From NCBI GenBank assembly GCA_003220345.1, contig QHSC01000081.1, positions 1-48,956 of the forward strand: a stretch of DNA of 48,956 nt, read 5' to 3'. The notes beneath the pieces are model-generated. The model saw only the letters and a list, made by a program, of their open reading frames with translations, made no database searches and was not told where the DNA came from. The translations under genes and the position numbers were made by a program. The DNA is from Candidatus Rokuibacteriota bacterium. GTDB taxonomy: Bacteria; Methylomirabilota; Methylomirabilia; Rokubacteriales; CSP1-6. This document shows, piece after piece, positions 41,376 to 48,956 of this stretch; the stretch's first letter is position 1; each line of letters opens with the position of its first letter.

Positions 41376-42959
41376 ATGCTGACACCACAGGCGCCAAGCA
41401 AGCAGCCGTCAGTCGCCGCCCACACCGGGCCGATCGTCCGCGACGATATTCGAACCAAGGTCCTGATCGCTCTCCGGTGGACCACCCTGTCCAAGTTCTC
41501 GGGACAGCTCGTCTCCTGGGCCGTCACCGTCTACGTGATCCGCATCCTCTCTCCCGACGACTACGGCCTCATGGCGATGGCAAGCGTTCCGATCATCTTC
41601 TTCTATCTGCTGAATACTGTCGGGCTGGACGCCGTTCTCGTGCAGAAGCGCGACCTGAGCGAGCGGCTCCGCGCCCAGGTCTTCGGCATCGTGATCCTGG
41701 TCAATCTTCTCCTCTTCCTGGGTTTCCTCGGAGGCGCTCCGTGGATCGCGGCCTTCTACCACGAGCCGAGATTGACCGCCATGGTTCGGGTCCTGAGCTT
41801 CCAGTTCGTCTTGCTTGCCTTCGAGACGCTTCCCCAGTCTCAGCTGGAACGAGACTTCGACTTCGGCCGCCGATCGATCGTGGAGCTGGTGACCATCGTG
41901 GCGGGCAGCCTGACCGCCTGGACTCTGGCCCGCGCCGGCTTCGGTGTGTGGACGCTCATCTGGGGCTCCTTGACCACCACCGCCGTACGCACGGTGGGTC
42001 TGAACCTCGCTCAACGCTCCTGGTGCTGGCCCCGCTTCTCGATCGAGGGAATAAAAGGCGATCTGCTCTTCGGGCGCTCGGTCACGGTGGATCGTGCCTT
42101 GCGGTTCACCTTGGCCGATAGCGATCGATTCATCGGGGGCAAGCTCTTCGGAAACGTCCTGCTCGGATACTATGCCGTGGCAAATGATCTCGCCTCGCTC
42201 CCCATCAACAAGCTCACGGGATTGATAAACTCGATCGCCCTCCCCGCATTTGCCAAGGCCCAGTTGACTCCCGCGGGCGCCCGATCCTACCTGCTGACCG
42301 TGACGCGGCTCATGAGTCTCCTGGCCTTCCCGTTCTTTCTCGGCATATCGAGCATCGCTCCCGAGCTCACGGTGCTTCTCCTCGGACCCAAGTGGCAGGC
42401 CGCCGCCATCCCCCTGCAGCTCCTGAGCCTCGTCATGCCCCTGAGGATGCTCATGAACGCGTTTCAGCCGTTCCTGTGGGGCGTCGGCCGGCCGGACACC
42501 AGCGCCTCCACCTTCCTGATCGGCGCGCTGACGATGCCGGTGGCGTTTGTGGTTGGCGCGCAGTGGGGCCCGGTCGGGCTCAGCGTCGCGTGGGCTCTCG
42601 TCTATCCGCTCGTCTTCCTGGCCTCCATCGCCTACGCCCAGTCACTGACGGGAGTGCTCGTCACGGACATCCTGGGAACGATGGGCCGGCCGATTCTGGC
42701 CAGCCTGTTCATGTATGCCGTGGTGTTCACGGCCAAGAACTATGCCGTGTTCGGCCATAGCGGAGCCGTTCTGCATCTCACGGAGCTGGTTCTCCTCGGC
42801 GTCGTCACGTACACCGGCGCCATGCTGGTCCTGGACCGCGAGGTGTGCCGTGATGCCGGCGACGTGTTCGGAGCATTTCTGGGCAGACACGTCCGGCTCT
42901 TCTCGTACGAGCCTCGCCCACCTCGAGAACACGACGAGGTCCCTCTGGCGCGTCGCTGA
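41376..42959 (+). CDS. Polysaccharide flippase-like transporter (Wzx/MATE superfamily)
   Basis: This 527-aa polytopic membrane protein has about 12-14 hydrophobic segments and the family-typical start ALRWTTLSKFSGQLVSWAVTVYVIRILSPDDYGLMAMASV. Such proteins flip lipid-linked oligosaccharides across the membrane. No glycosyltransferases or polymerase are adjacent, so its glycan is not known. The upstream region (41283-41375) is AT-richer, with TGTGTAAAAAATG at the start, and no clear ribosome binding site is visible. Confidence 0.87.
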   Translation: MLTPQAPSKQPSVAAHTGPIVRDDIRTKVLIALRWTTLSKFSGQLVSWAVTVYVIRILSPDDYGLMAMASVPIIFFYLLNTVGLDAVLVQKRDLSERLRAQVFGIVILVNLLLFLGFLGGAPWIAAFYHEPRLTAMVRVLSFQFVLLAFETLPQSQLERDFDFGRRSIVELVTIVAGSLTAWTLARAGFGVWTLIWGSLTTTAVRTVGLNLAQRSWCWPRFSIEGIKGDLLFGRSVTVDRALRFTLADSDRFIGGKLFGNVLLGYYAVANDLASLPINKLTGLINSIALPAFAKAQLTPAGARSYLLTVTRLMSLLAFPFFLGISSIAPELTVLLLGPKWQAAAIPLQLLSLVMPLRMLMNAFQPFLWGVGRPDTSASTFLIGALTMPVAFVVGAQWGPVGLSVAWALVYPLVFLASIAYAQSLTGVLVTDILGTMGRPILASLFMYAVVFTAKNYAVFGHSGAVLHLTELVLLGVVTYTGAMLVLDREVCRDAGDVFGAFLGRHVRLFSYEPRPPREHDEVPLARR

Positions 42960-42975
42960 GAGCGCAGGCGCTCCC

Positions 42976-43983
42976 TCACTGCAGCTTGAGGTCCTTCATG
43001 GCCTGCCGGACGAAGGTCATGTCGTAGGTGCTGGCGACGTCCACCTTCTGGCCCGGCTTGAACACGCCGAACGAGTCGAGGGACTTCATGAGGACCTCCA
43101 CGCCGCTCTGGCTCACCAGCCCGTGCGGCGCGTAGATCTCGCGGCTCGCCCGCAGCGACTCGATGTACTGGGCGCGGTCGCCCACGAGGTCGGCGGGGAC
43201 GGCGGCGGCAATCTCCTCGGGCGATTTGGTCTGGATGAAGTGGCTCGCCTTGACGAGGGCGGTCACCACCTTCTGGACGAGGTGGGGCCGCTTCTGGATG
43301 AGGTCGGGCCGCGTGATGGCCCCGCTGAAGACGTACTCGCCGCCCAGGATCGCCTGCGTCTCCTTGAGTGAGGAGAGATTGCCCATGGAGAACGCCGTGC
43401 CCTTGGCGATCATGCGGCTGAAGAAGGGCTCGCCGGCCATCCCCGCCACGATCTTGTTGCCCTCGAGGGCGGGCGGGAACGTGCTGATGCCCACGGCCAG
43501 CACCTTGACGTCCTTGGGATCGACGCCGTGCTGCTTCAGCATGTAGTCGAGCAGCACGTGCGAGGCCGCTCCGATCCCGGACACGCCCACGGGCTTGCCC
43601 TTGAGGTCGGCGATGGTCTTGATCTCGCCCTTGTGGGCGCTCGCCACCGCGAGCCCGAACCCCGGCAGCCGCGTGCTCGAGAAGACGTAGACGAGGTCCT
43701 TGCCCTGGGCCTTGGCCTTGATGGAGTGCTCGAGCGCGTTGGCGGCGAAGTCGGCAGAGCCGCCGATGAGGGCGGCGATCGACTTGGCCCCGCTCTCGAA
43801 GTTGTACCCCTTGGGCTCGAGGCCCTGCTCCTCGAAGTACTTCTGCCCGAGGGCCACCGACCACGGCAAGTGCGCGAGCAGCCCGAGCTGCGAGTACGCG
43901 AAGGTGACGGGCTCCCCCGCCGACCCCGCCAGCGACGGGATCAGCAGGACGAGCGCGAGCATGACGGCCATCACGGCTTTCAT
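42976..43983 (-). CDS. ABC transporter substrate-binding protein, NitT/TauT (SsuA/TauA) type
   Basis: This 335-aa periplasmic binding protein has a signal peptide (about 1-22, ending LAGSAG) and landmarks TFAYSQLGLLAHLPWSVALGQKYFEEQGLE, YVFSSTRLPGFGLAVASAHKG and KPVGVSGIGAASHVLLDYMLKQHG, a NMT1/SsuA-like pattern for small anions or precursors. It is the last gene of the operon, 19 bp after the permease stop. The ligand may be an acid activated by the linked CoA-transferase. Confidence 0.87.
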   Translation of the reverse strand: MKAVMAVMLALVLLIPSLAGSAGEPVTFAYSQLGLLAHLPWSVALGQKYFEEQGLEPKGYNFESGAKSIAALIGGSADFAANALEHSIKAKAQGKDLVYVFSSTRLPGFGLAVASAHKGEIKTIADLKGKPVGVSGIGAASHVLLDYMLKQHGVDPKDVKVLAVGISTFPPALEGNKIVAGMAGEPFFSRMIAKGTAFSMGNLSSLKETQAILGGEYVFSGAITRPDLIQKRPHLVQKVVTALVKASHFIQTKSPEEIAAAVPADLVGDRAQYIESLRASREIYAPHGLVSQSGVEVLMKSLDSFGVFKPGQKVDVASTYDMTFVRQAMKDLKLQ

Positions 43984-44002
43984 AAGCGTTCCTTTCTCTG
44001 CC

Positions 44003-44800
44003 TTACAGGGGCTTCTGCTTCCAGTGTGAGAACCGCTGCTCGAGCCAGCCGAGCGAGCCGTCCAGGACGGCCACGAAGGCCATGAGCACGATCAGTCCCG
44101 AGAGAACCATGTTGGAGTTGAAGAGAGACTCGCCGTACTGAACGATCCAGCCGATGCCGCGATCGGCCCCGAGGTACTCGCCCAGGATGGCCCCGATCAC
44201 CGCGAAGCCCACGCACGTGCGCAGGCTCGCGAAGATCCACGTGAGGGCCGAGGGGAAGAGCACGTGGCGCACGAGATCGCCGCGGCTGCCCCCCATCACC
44301 CGGACGTGGTTGATCAGGTTCACGTCGACTTCACGAAGCCCGGCGTACGTGCTGAAGAAGATGATGAAGAAGACGAGGCTCACCACCATGGCCACCTTGG
44401 AGGCGAGCCCGATCCCGAGCCACACGATGAAGAGGGGGGCGAGGGCGATCCGCGGCATGGCGTTGAAGACCACCATCAGCGGCTGGAACAGCTCGGCGAG
44501 AAATGGCGAGAAGGCGAAGAGCACGCCCACGAGCACCCCGCCCAGGATCCCGATGGCGAGGCCGATGACCGCCTCCTGGATGGTGGCCCAGAGATGGACG
44601 TAGATGAAGCCGCTGGCGATCCAGCCACCGATGGTGCGGGCGATCTCCGAGGGCAGGCTCACGAAGTAGGGATCGATGACCCGGGTCCGCGCCCCCACCT
44701 CCCAGCCCCCGAGGAGGACCACGAGCAGGACGAGGCGGCCGCCGAGGCGGCGCGTCCGGTCAGAGCCGTGTCGAGCGCGCGTAGCTTTGCTGGACTTCAT
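44003..44800 (-). CDS. ABC transporter permease, NitT/TauT (SsuC) type
   Basis: This 265-aa protein has about six membrane helices, with a basic start (KSSKATRARHGSDRTRRLGG) and an EAA-like loop LREVDVNLINHVRVMGGSRGDLVRHVLFP for ATPase docking. GVLFAFSPFLAELFQPLMVVFNAMP and IFASLRTCVGFAVIGAILGEYLG are typical of SsuC-like permeases. Its start overlaps the ATPase C-terminus by 41 bp, suggesting translational coupling. Confidence 0.9.
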   Translation of the reverse strand: MKSSKATRARHGSDRTRRLGGRLVLLVVLLGGWEVGARTRVIDPYFVSLPSEIARTIGGWIASGFIYVHLWATIQEAVIGLAIGILGGVLVGVLFAFSPFLAELFQPLMVVFNAMPRIALAPLFIVWLGIGLASKVAMVVSLVFFIIFFSTYAGLREVDVNLINHVRVMGGSRGDLVRHVLFPSALTWIFASLRTCVGFAVIGAILGEYLGADRGIGWIVQYGESLFNSNMVLSGLIVLMAFVAVLDGSLGWLEQRFSHWKQKPL

Positions 44801-45548
44801 CCCGGAGGTCCTTCCAGATCTGCTCGTAGAGGCGCGTGAACTCCTCCCGGAAGCGGATCTCGACGACGTTGCGCGGCCGCGTGATGGGGATAGAATAGCT
44901 CGCCTTGATCCGCCCCGGGCCCGCCGTGAGCACGATCACCTCGTCGGAGAGGGCGATCGCCTCCTCGAGGTCGTGGGTGACGAAGAGCACGGTGTTGCGC
45001 GTCTCCGCCCACAGGTCCAGCAGCTCGTTCTCCATCATGTTGCGCGTCTGGACGTCCAGGGCGCTGAAGGGCTCGTCCATCAGGAGCACGGCCGGCCCGT
45101 AGATCAGGGTGGTGGCCAGGGAGACGCGCTTGCGCATGCCGCCCGAGAGCTGGTGCGGGTAGTAGCTCTCGAACCCCGCCAGGCCCACGCGCCGCATCCA
45201 CTCGACGGCCTTGGACCGCGCCTCGGCGGCGGGCCGGCCGCGGATCGTGAGGGGCAGCGCCACGTTCTGCAGCGCCGTCTTCCACGGCAGGAGGGCATCG
45301 CGCTGGAAGAGATAGCCGATGTCCGGCGGCACGCCGCCCACGACGGGCCGGCTGCCGAGCAGGACGCGCCCCTCGCTGAGCGGCACGAGGCCGGCGATCA
45401 TCCCGAGCAGCGTGGTCTTGCCGCACCCCGAGGGACCGACCAGGCTGACGAAGCGTCCGGGCGCCACGGTGAAGCTGACGTCGCGCACCGCGGTGAAGGC
45501 GCCGCTGGGTGTGTCGAAGGTCCTCGTCGCGTGGTCCACGAGGATCAA
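44760..45548 (-). CDS. ABC transporter ATP-binding protein, NitT/TauT (SsuB) type
   Basis: This 262-aa ATPase energises the importer. It has Walker A GPSGCGKTT, the Q-loop (YLFQRDALLPW), signature LSGGMRKRVSLATTL, Walker B VLLMDEPFSALD and the switch histidine in FVTHDLEEA. I chose the TTG at 45548, 8 bp after the CoA-transferase stop; GTG at 45540 is an alternative. The end overlaps the permease start by 41 bp. Confidence 0.93.
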   Translation of the reverse strand: MILVDHATRTFDTPSGAFTAVRDVSFTVAPGRFVSLVGPSGCGKTTLLGMIAGLVPLSEGRVLLGSRPVVGGVPPDIGYLFQRDALLPWKTALQNVALPLTIRGRPAAEARSKAVEWMRRVGLAGFESYYPHQLSGGMRKRVSLATTLIYGPAVLLMDEPFSALDVQTRNMMENELLDLWAETRNTVLFVTHDLEEAIALSDEVIVLTAGPGRIKASYSIPITRPRNVVEIRFREEFTRLYEQIWKDLRDEVQQSYARSTRL

Positions 45549-45556
45549 TCGACGTC

Positions 45557-46714
45557 TCAGCCCGTGGCGGGAGGCAGGTCGACGATGTCCTTGGTGTGCT
45601 CGCCGAGGGTCGGCGCGCGGCGGCGAACGGGCGGCCGCCGCCCGTCGAATGAGACGGGCAGGCTCATCAGGTCGAGGTCGAGCCCCGGGACGTGCTGCAG
45701 CAGCCCCATCGCCTCCGTCTGCGGCTCGGCGAGCATCTCGCGGAGGTCCTGGATCGGCGCGCACGGCACGCCCGCCTCCTCGAGGATGTCGATCCACTCG
45801 CCCTTGGTGCGCGTGGTGAGGACACGCTCCATCTCCATGACCAGCTCCTCGCGATTCGCGCGGCGCTGGGCATTCTTGGCGAAGCGCGCGTCGGTCGCCC
45901 ACTCGGGATGGCCGAGGGCGGCCACGAGCTTGGCGAAGAGGCGATCGTTGCCGGCGGCGATGATCACGGTCCCGTTCTTCGTCTGGAAGCCCTGGAAGGG
46001 CACGAGGCGCCGGGAGCCGGTCCTCTCGCGCGACGGCAGGTCACCTGTGAACTTGAAGCCCGCGATGTGCCCGGTGAGCCATCCCAGCGCCGTCTCGAAG
46101 AGCGAGGCGTCGACCACGCCGCCGCGGCCGGTGCGCGCGCGCCGGTGAAGCGCGGCGATCACGCCCATGGCCGCCCACATGCCCGTGCCCATGTCGAGCA
46201 CGGGCGCCCCGAACCGCGACGGCGGATCTTCCTCGCCGCCGTTCACGCTGAAGAGCCCCGCGAACGCCTGCACCATCGGCTCGTAGCCCGGCCGCAGCCG
46301 GCGCGGCCCGCCGTTTCCAAAAGCCCACAGGGAGCAGAAGACCAGCCGCGGATTGAGCTCGAGCAGCACGTCGGCTCCGAGCCCCAGCTCCTCGATGACG
46401 CCCGGGCGGAGGTTCTGCACGAGCACATCGGCGCCGGTGAGGTACTCCTTGAGCCATGCGATGGCGCGCGGATCTTTCAGGTCGAGAACGATCGAGCGCT
46501 TGTTCATGTTGACGGCGTGAAAGGTCGGGCCCGCGCCGAGGGTGAAGGGGGGACCCCAGCCGCGCGCCTCGTCGCCTTCCGGACGCTCGACCTTGACGAC
46601 GTCGGCGCCCATGTGGGCGAGGATCTCGCCGGCAAACGGGCCGGCGAGGGCCTGCGCGACCTCGACGACCTTGATGCCCTCGAGCGGCAACGGCGGGCTG
46701 GTGGTCTCGCTCAT
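45557..46714 (-). CDS. CaiB/BaiF family CoA-transferase
   Basis: This 385-aa enzyme is a family III CoA-transferase moving CoA between carboxylates. It has the N-terminal VVEVAQALAGPFAGEILAHMGADVVKVERP, the NMNKRSIVLDLK segment, and the catalytic Asp in APVLDMGTGM. Its gene lies between a CMD-type gene (2 bp upstream) and the ATPase gene (8 bp downstream), so it is part of the importer operon. The imported acid may be its CoA acceptor, which is an inference. Confidence 0.9.
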   Translation of the reverse strand: MSETTSPPLPLEGIKVVEVAQALAGPFAGEILAHMGADVVKVERPEGDEARGWGPPFTLGAGPTFHAVNMNKRSIVLDLKDPRAIAWLKEYLTGADVLVQNLRPGVIEELGLGADVLLELNPRLVFCSLWAFGNGGPRRLRPGYEPMVQAFAGLFSVNGGEEDPPSRFGAPVLDMGTGMWAAMGVIAALHRRARTGRGGVVDASLFETALGWLTGHIAGFKFTGDLPSRERTGSRRLVPFQGFQTKNGTVIIAAGNDRLFAKLVAALGHPEWATDARFAKNAQRRANREELVMEMERVLTTRTKGEWIDILEEAGVPCAPIQDLREMLAEPQTEAMGLLQHVPGLDLDLMSLPVSFDGRRPPVRRRAPTLGEHTKDIVDLPPATG

Positions 46715-46716
46715 GG

Positions 46717-47121
46717 CTACGCCTTCCCGAATGCTCCCTCCTGATCGAGCTTCATGAGCGCCTGCGCGCCGCTACTGAACGTCGGCCCCCCGCCCGGGAC
46801 CGCGGCGGACTGGATCGCCTCGAGCAGCTCCCGCTTGGTCGCGCCGTGCTCGATGGCCCGGCGCATGTGGGCCACGACCCCTTCCTGCCGGCCGCGGAAG
46901 GCGAGGATCCCGATGATGACCATCTCGCGGTGCTTGACCGAGAGCTCCTTGCCTTCCCCGATGGACAGGTCGCTCAGGGGCTGCCGGGCCCTGAAGTACT
47001 CGGGATCCTCTTGCGCGACCCAGTCCCAGAAGGGGTAGCCATAGGGGCTTCCGGACTTCTTCGGCTTGCTGGTAGCCACCGCGGCTCTCGGGGCTTTTGC
47101 CGGCGGACGACGTGCGCTCAT
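46717..47121 (-). CDS. Carboxymuconolactone decarboxylase-family protein
   Basis: This 134-aa protein has the CMD/AhpD-like helical fold with ELSVKHREMVIIGILAFRGRQEGVVAHMRRAIEHGATKRELLEAI. The CxxC of peroxidase-type AhpD proteins is absent; the position reads RGRQEG before VVAHM, so a gamma-carboxymuconolactone decarboxylase-like or binding role is more likely. A Lys/Pro-rich N-terminus precedes the fold. The ATG at 47121 follows an AAGGAGG site. It is 2 bp upstream of the CoA-transferase start. Confidence 0.8.
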   Translation of the reverse strand: MSARRPPAKAPRAAVATSKPKKSGSPYGYPFWDWVAQEDPEYFRARQPLSDLSIGEGKELSVKHREMVIIGILAFRGRQEGVVAHMRRAIEHGATKRELLEAIQSAAVPGGGPTFSSGAQALMKLDQEGAFGKA

Positions 47122-47173
47122 CGTTGTCTCCTCCTTGGGTGGCAATTCATGAGCGGATCGCTCCTATCGTACG

Positions 47174-47314
47174 CCCCCTCACCCTGCCCTCTCCCCGCGA
47201 CGGGGAGAGGGATGAGCTTCCTTCAGGTCCCTCTCCCCCAATGGGGGGAGGGCCGCAGTTCGAGCTGAGACGCTCGCTTCGAGCGACGAGGCGAGGGCTG
47301 AGTGGGTGAGGGGG
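47174..47314. repeat. Dispersed palindromic element with 11-bp terminal inverted repeats, copy 4
   Basis: The 141-bp element has perfect terminal inverted repeats, CCCCCTCACCC at 47174-47184 and GGGTGAGGGGG at 47304-47314. Inside are two CCCTCTCCCC/GGGGAGAGGG hairpins and the tail GAGGCGAGGGCTGAGT, matching copy 1. It lies in the gap between the CMD gene and the 2-hydroxyacid dehydrogenase, on the transcribed path between the two minus-strand genes. Confidence 0.85.
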
Positions 47315-47339
47315 AAGGCTTGTTCGCGCATAGGCCAGG

Positions 47340-48299
47340 CTAGGGTTTGAGCACCCGGACGGGGGCGCCGCGAAGAAACGCCTGGACGTCCTCCAGCGCC
47401 TGTTCGTAGAAGATGCGGTAGGTCTCCTCGGTGACATAGCCCAGGTGCGGTGTGATCACCGTGCTGGGCAGCTCGCGAAACGGATGGTCGAGCGGCAGCG
47501 GCTCCTCGTCGAACACGTCGAGCCCCGCCCCGGCGATGGTCCCCTCGCGCAGCGCCCGGATAAGCGCGGCCTCGTCCACGATGGGGCCGCGCGAGGTGTT
47601 GACGAGGTAGGCGCTCCGCTTCATCGAGCCGAGCTCGCGCGCGCCGATGAGCCCGCGCGAGCGCTCCCCGAGCACGAGGTGGATGGAGACGAAGTCGGAG
47701 CGCGCCAGCAGCTCGTCCTTGGGCACGAGCGCGGCGCCCACCTCGGCGGCGCGCTCGGCCGTGAGGTTCGGGCTCCACGCCAGCACCTCCATCTCGCAGG
47801 CGCGTCCCATCTTCGCCACGCGAGAGCCGAGGGTGCCAAGACCCAGCACGCCGAGCGTCTTGCCGTTGAGGCCGAGGCCGAGGCTGGTCTGCCAGCGCCC
47901 CTCGCGCGTCGCGCGATCCTCGGCGGGAATGCGCCGGGCCAGCGAGAGAATCAGCCCGAAGGCGAGCTCGGCCGTCGGGTACGGCAGCCCCGAGGTGCCG
48001 CAAACGGTCACGCCGCGGTCGGCGGACGCCTTCATGTCGATGGAGGCATTGCGCATGCCCGCGGTGATGAGGAGCTTGAGCTTGGGCAGGCGCTCCAGCA
48101 GCGCGCGAGTGAACGGCGTCCGCTCGCGCATGGCCATGACGATGTCGAAATCCCCCAGCCGCGCCGCCAGCTTGTCCTGGTCGGCGATGTGGTCCGGGAA
48201 CGCCACCACTTCGGTGCCCGCGGGCAGGCCCTTCCAGTCCGCCATGCGCATCGCCACGTTCTGGTAGTCGTCGAGCAGTGCCACGCGCGCCATCGTCAC
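47340..48299 (-). CDS. D-isomer-specific 2-hydroxyacid dehydrogenase
   Basis: This 319-aa NAD-dependent dehydrogenase has VLGLGTLGSRVAKMG (GxGxxG), the active-site Arg in NTSRGPIVDEA, Glu in DEEPLPLD and His in ITPHLGYV. It is a different subfamily from the protein at 36179. It ends 25 bp before the repeat element and 218 bp before the CMD gene, so it may be cotranscribed with the importer operon or separated by the element. The aldo/keto reductase remnant lies 22 bp upstream on the same strand. Confidence 0.88.
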   Translation of the reverse strand: MTMARVALLDDYQNVAMRMADWKGLPAGTEVVAFPDHIADQDKLAARLGDFDIVMAMRERTPFTRALLERLPKLKLLITAGMRNASIDMKASADRGVTVCGTSGLPYPTAELAFGLILSLARRIPAEDRATREGRWQTSLGLGLNGKTLGVLGLGTLGSRVAKMGRACEMEVLAWSPNLTAERAAEVGAALVPKDELLARSDFVSIHLVLGERSRGLIGARELGSMKRSAYLVNTSRGPIVDEAALIRALREGTIAGAGLDVFDEEPLPLDHPFRELPSTVITPHLGYVTEETYRIFYEQALEDVQAFLRGAPVRVLKP

Positions 48300-48321
48300 T
48301 CCTCTCCGGAGCGGATCAGCA

Positions 48322-48605
48322 TCACCGCGGGTCGTCGCCGAAGCGGTACTCGAGGGTCATCTCGTCGAGCTTCGCCTTGAGTCCGCCATCGAGCGCCTTG
48401 CCTTCCGCGGCCAGCACGTCGTCGAGCTGCTCGGGCCGGCTCGCGCCGATGATGGGCGACGTGATGGCCGGGTGCGCGAGCACCCAGGCGATGGCCATCT
48501 GCGCCATGGACATGCCGGCCGCGGCGGCCAGGGGCCGCAGCTCCTCCACCGTGGCGAACTCCCGCTCGCGCCAGTAGCGCTCCTGGTAGCGTCCAGCCGC
48601 CGTGC
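48322..48605 (-). pseudogene. Aldo/keto reductase, C-terminal piece after the inversion
   Basis: The frame encodes [22 protein letters not shown], then [20 protein letters not shown] and PEQLDDVLAA, the C-terminal third of an aldo/keto reductase, ending at a stop at 48322. Upstream it runs into the left inverted repeat at 48590-48605 and then into flipped sequence, so no start codon is connected. With the neighbouring segment flipped back the frame joins the N-terminal piece. Confidence 0.8.
48590..48605. repeat. Left 16-bp inverted repeat of the flipped segment
   Basis: CGTCCAGCCGCCGTGC, the exact reverse complement of 48760-48775. The next bases on either side do not match, so the repeat is 16 bp. 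It lies inside the coding sequence. Confidence 0.95.
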
Positions 48606-48759
48606 AACCTGCTCTTCCGCCAGATCGAGCGTGAGCTGCTGCCGCTCTGCGAGGCCGAGGGGCTGGGCGTGATTCCCTACAATCCGCTGGCCGGGGGCTT
48701 TCTCTCGGGCAAGCACCGGCGCGAGGCGGGGCCGACGGCGGGCACGCGCTTCACGCTGG
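48606..48759 (+). pseudogene. Aldo/keto reductase, central segment in inverted orientation
   Basis: The plus strand, from just inside the left repeat, encodes [20 protein letters not shown], then [20 protein letters not shown] and RFTLGTAA, the middle of an aldo/keto reductase barrel. This is the opposite orientation to the rest of the gene. Inverting 48606-48759 joins all three parts in one minus-strand frame with no stop. Confidence 0.85.
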
Positions 48760-48956
48760 GCACGGCGGCTGGACGGAGTCGAAGCGCGCGAGCCCCATCA
48801 CTTCGCTGCGCCCCAGCGACCGCGCCACCTGCCAGGCGTGATAGTTCGAGCAGCCGACGTAGCGCGCCTTGCCCTGCCGCACCACGTCGTCGAAGGCGCG
48901 CAGGGTCTCGTCCATCGGCGTCTCGGGATCGGGATGATGGACCTGGTAGAGATCGA
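48751..48956 (-). pseudogene. Aldo/keto reductase, upstream piece, truncated by inversion and window edge
   Basis: The minus-strand frame entering from the right edge encodes [40 protein letters not shown] and FDSVQPPC, the typical middle of an aldo/keto reductase before the NLLFR segment. After the right repeat the frame reads CPA then a TGA at 48753-48751. The catalytic tetrad residues Asp, Tyr and Lys would lie outside the window; the HHPD histidine is visible. Confidence 0.8.
48760..48775. repeat. Right 16-bp inverted repeat of the flipped segment
   Basis: GCACGGCGGCTGGACG, the exact reverse complement of 48590-48605, at the other end of the flipped segment. Confidence 0.95.

Noticed and set aside
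1..48956. CRISPR arrays, tRNA or rRNA genes and insertion sequences
   Set aside because: I saw no regularly spaced repeats, tRNA-like cloverleaf with CCA or rRNA-like stretches, and no transposase frames.

Overview
The window is high-GC DNA with dense, short-spaced operons on both strands. Its content suggests a soil or subsurface bacterium of the Candidatus Rokubacteria (Methylomirabilota) type: many solute-binding proteins, CoA-transferase, enolase-superfamily and dehydrogenase genes. This placement is inferred from style of gene content, not from a marker gene. I saw no rRNA, tRNA, CRISPR array, integrase or insertion sequence.

Layout. 1-2553: left-edge UbiD-type decarboxylase fragment, L-2-hydroxyglutarate oxidase, RidA and exonuclease III. 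2623-9393: peptide-type ABC importer parts (two permeases, two binding proteins, no ATPases) with an alcohol dehydrogenase and a cupin. 9538-14140: ferredoxin-reductase-like flavoprotein, a second zinc dehydrogenase, an alpha/beta hydrolase and a polysaccharide-deacetylase-like protein. 14270-21275 (minus strand): a PH-domain gene remnant, two PPOX proteins flanking a ClpP homologue that lacks its catalytic residues, an SDR, a GAF-rich histidine kinase, a Tim44-like protein and Sua5. 21353-29895: ComEA-like protein, an ARPP-1-type protein, FKBP with a 30-codon ORF abutting it, a CPXCG protein, and a run with a PEP-mutase-family enzyme, an enolase-superfamily enzyme, a DUF2214 protein and a molybdopterin oxidoreductase, then a methyltransferase. 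29960-34346 (minus): a transglutaminase-like/unknown pair, a membrane-anchored serine-protease-like protein with an amino-acid-binding protein, and a halogenase-like flavoprotein. 34473-42959: TPP enzyme plus 2-hydroxyacid dehydrogenase, a second enolase-superfamily enzyme, phosphotriesterase-family hydrolase, lipoprotein and flippase. 42976-48299 (minus): a NitT/TauT-type importer in one operon with a CoA-transferase and a carboxymuconolactone-decarboxylase-family protein, plus a 2-hydroxyacid dehydrogenase. 48322-48956: an aldo/keto reductase gene interrupted by an internal inversion.

The genes read as a scavenging lifestyle: organic acids, peptides or opines and aromatic-type acids are imported and then activated to CoA esters or oxidised by flavin, zinc, TPP and molybdenum enzymes.

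Most notable observations: (1) a 154-bp segment at the right end is flipped between perfect 16-bp inverted repeats inside the aldo/keto reductase gene, and flipping it back restores one open frame; (2) a family of dispersed palindromic elements, one with perfect 11-bp terminal inverted repeats, one of which supplies the C-terminus of a dehydrogenase; (3) a 129-bp near-perfect palindrome; (4) several genes whose -10 box sits only 6-9 nt before the start codon with no ribosome binding site, suggesting leaderless mRNAs; (5) several enzymes missing expected catalytic or metal-binding residues.
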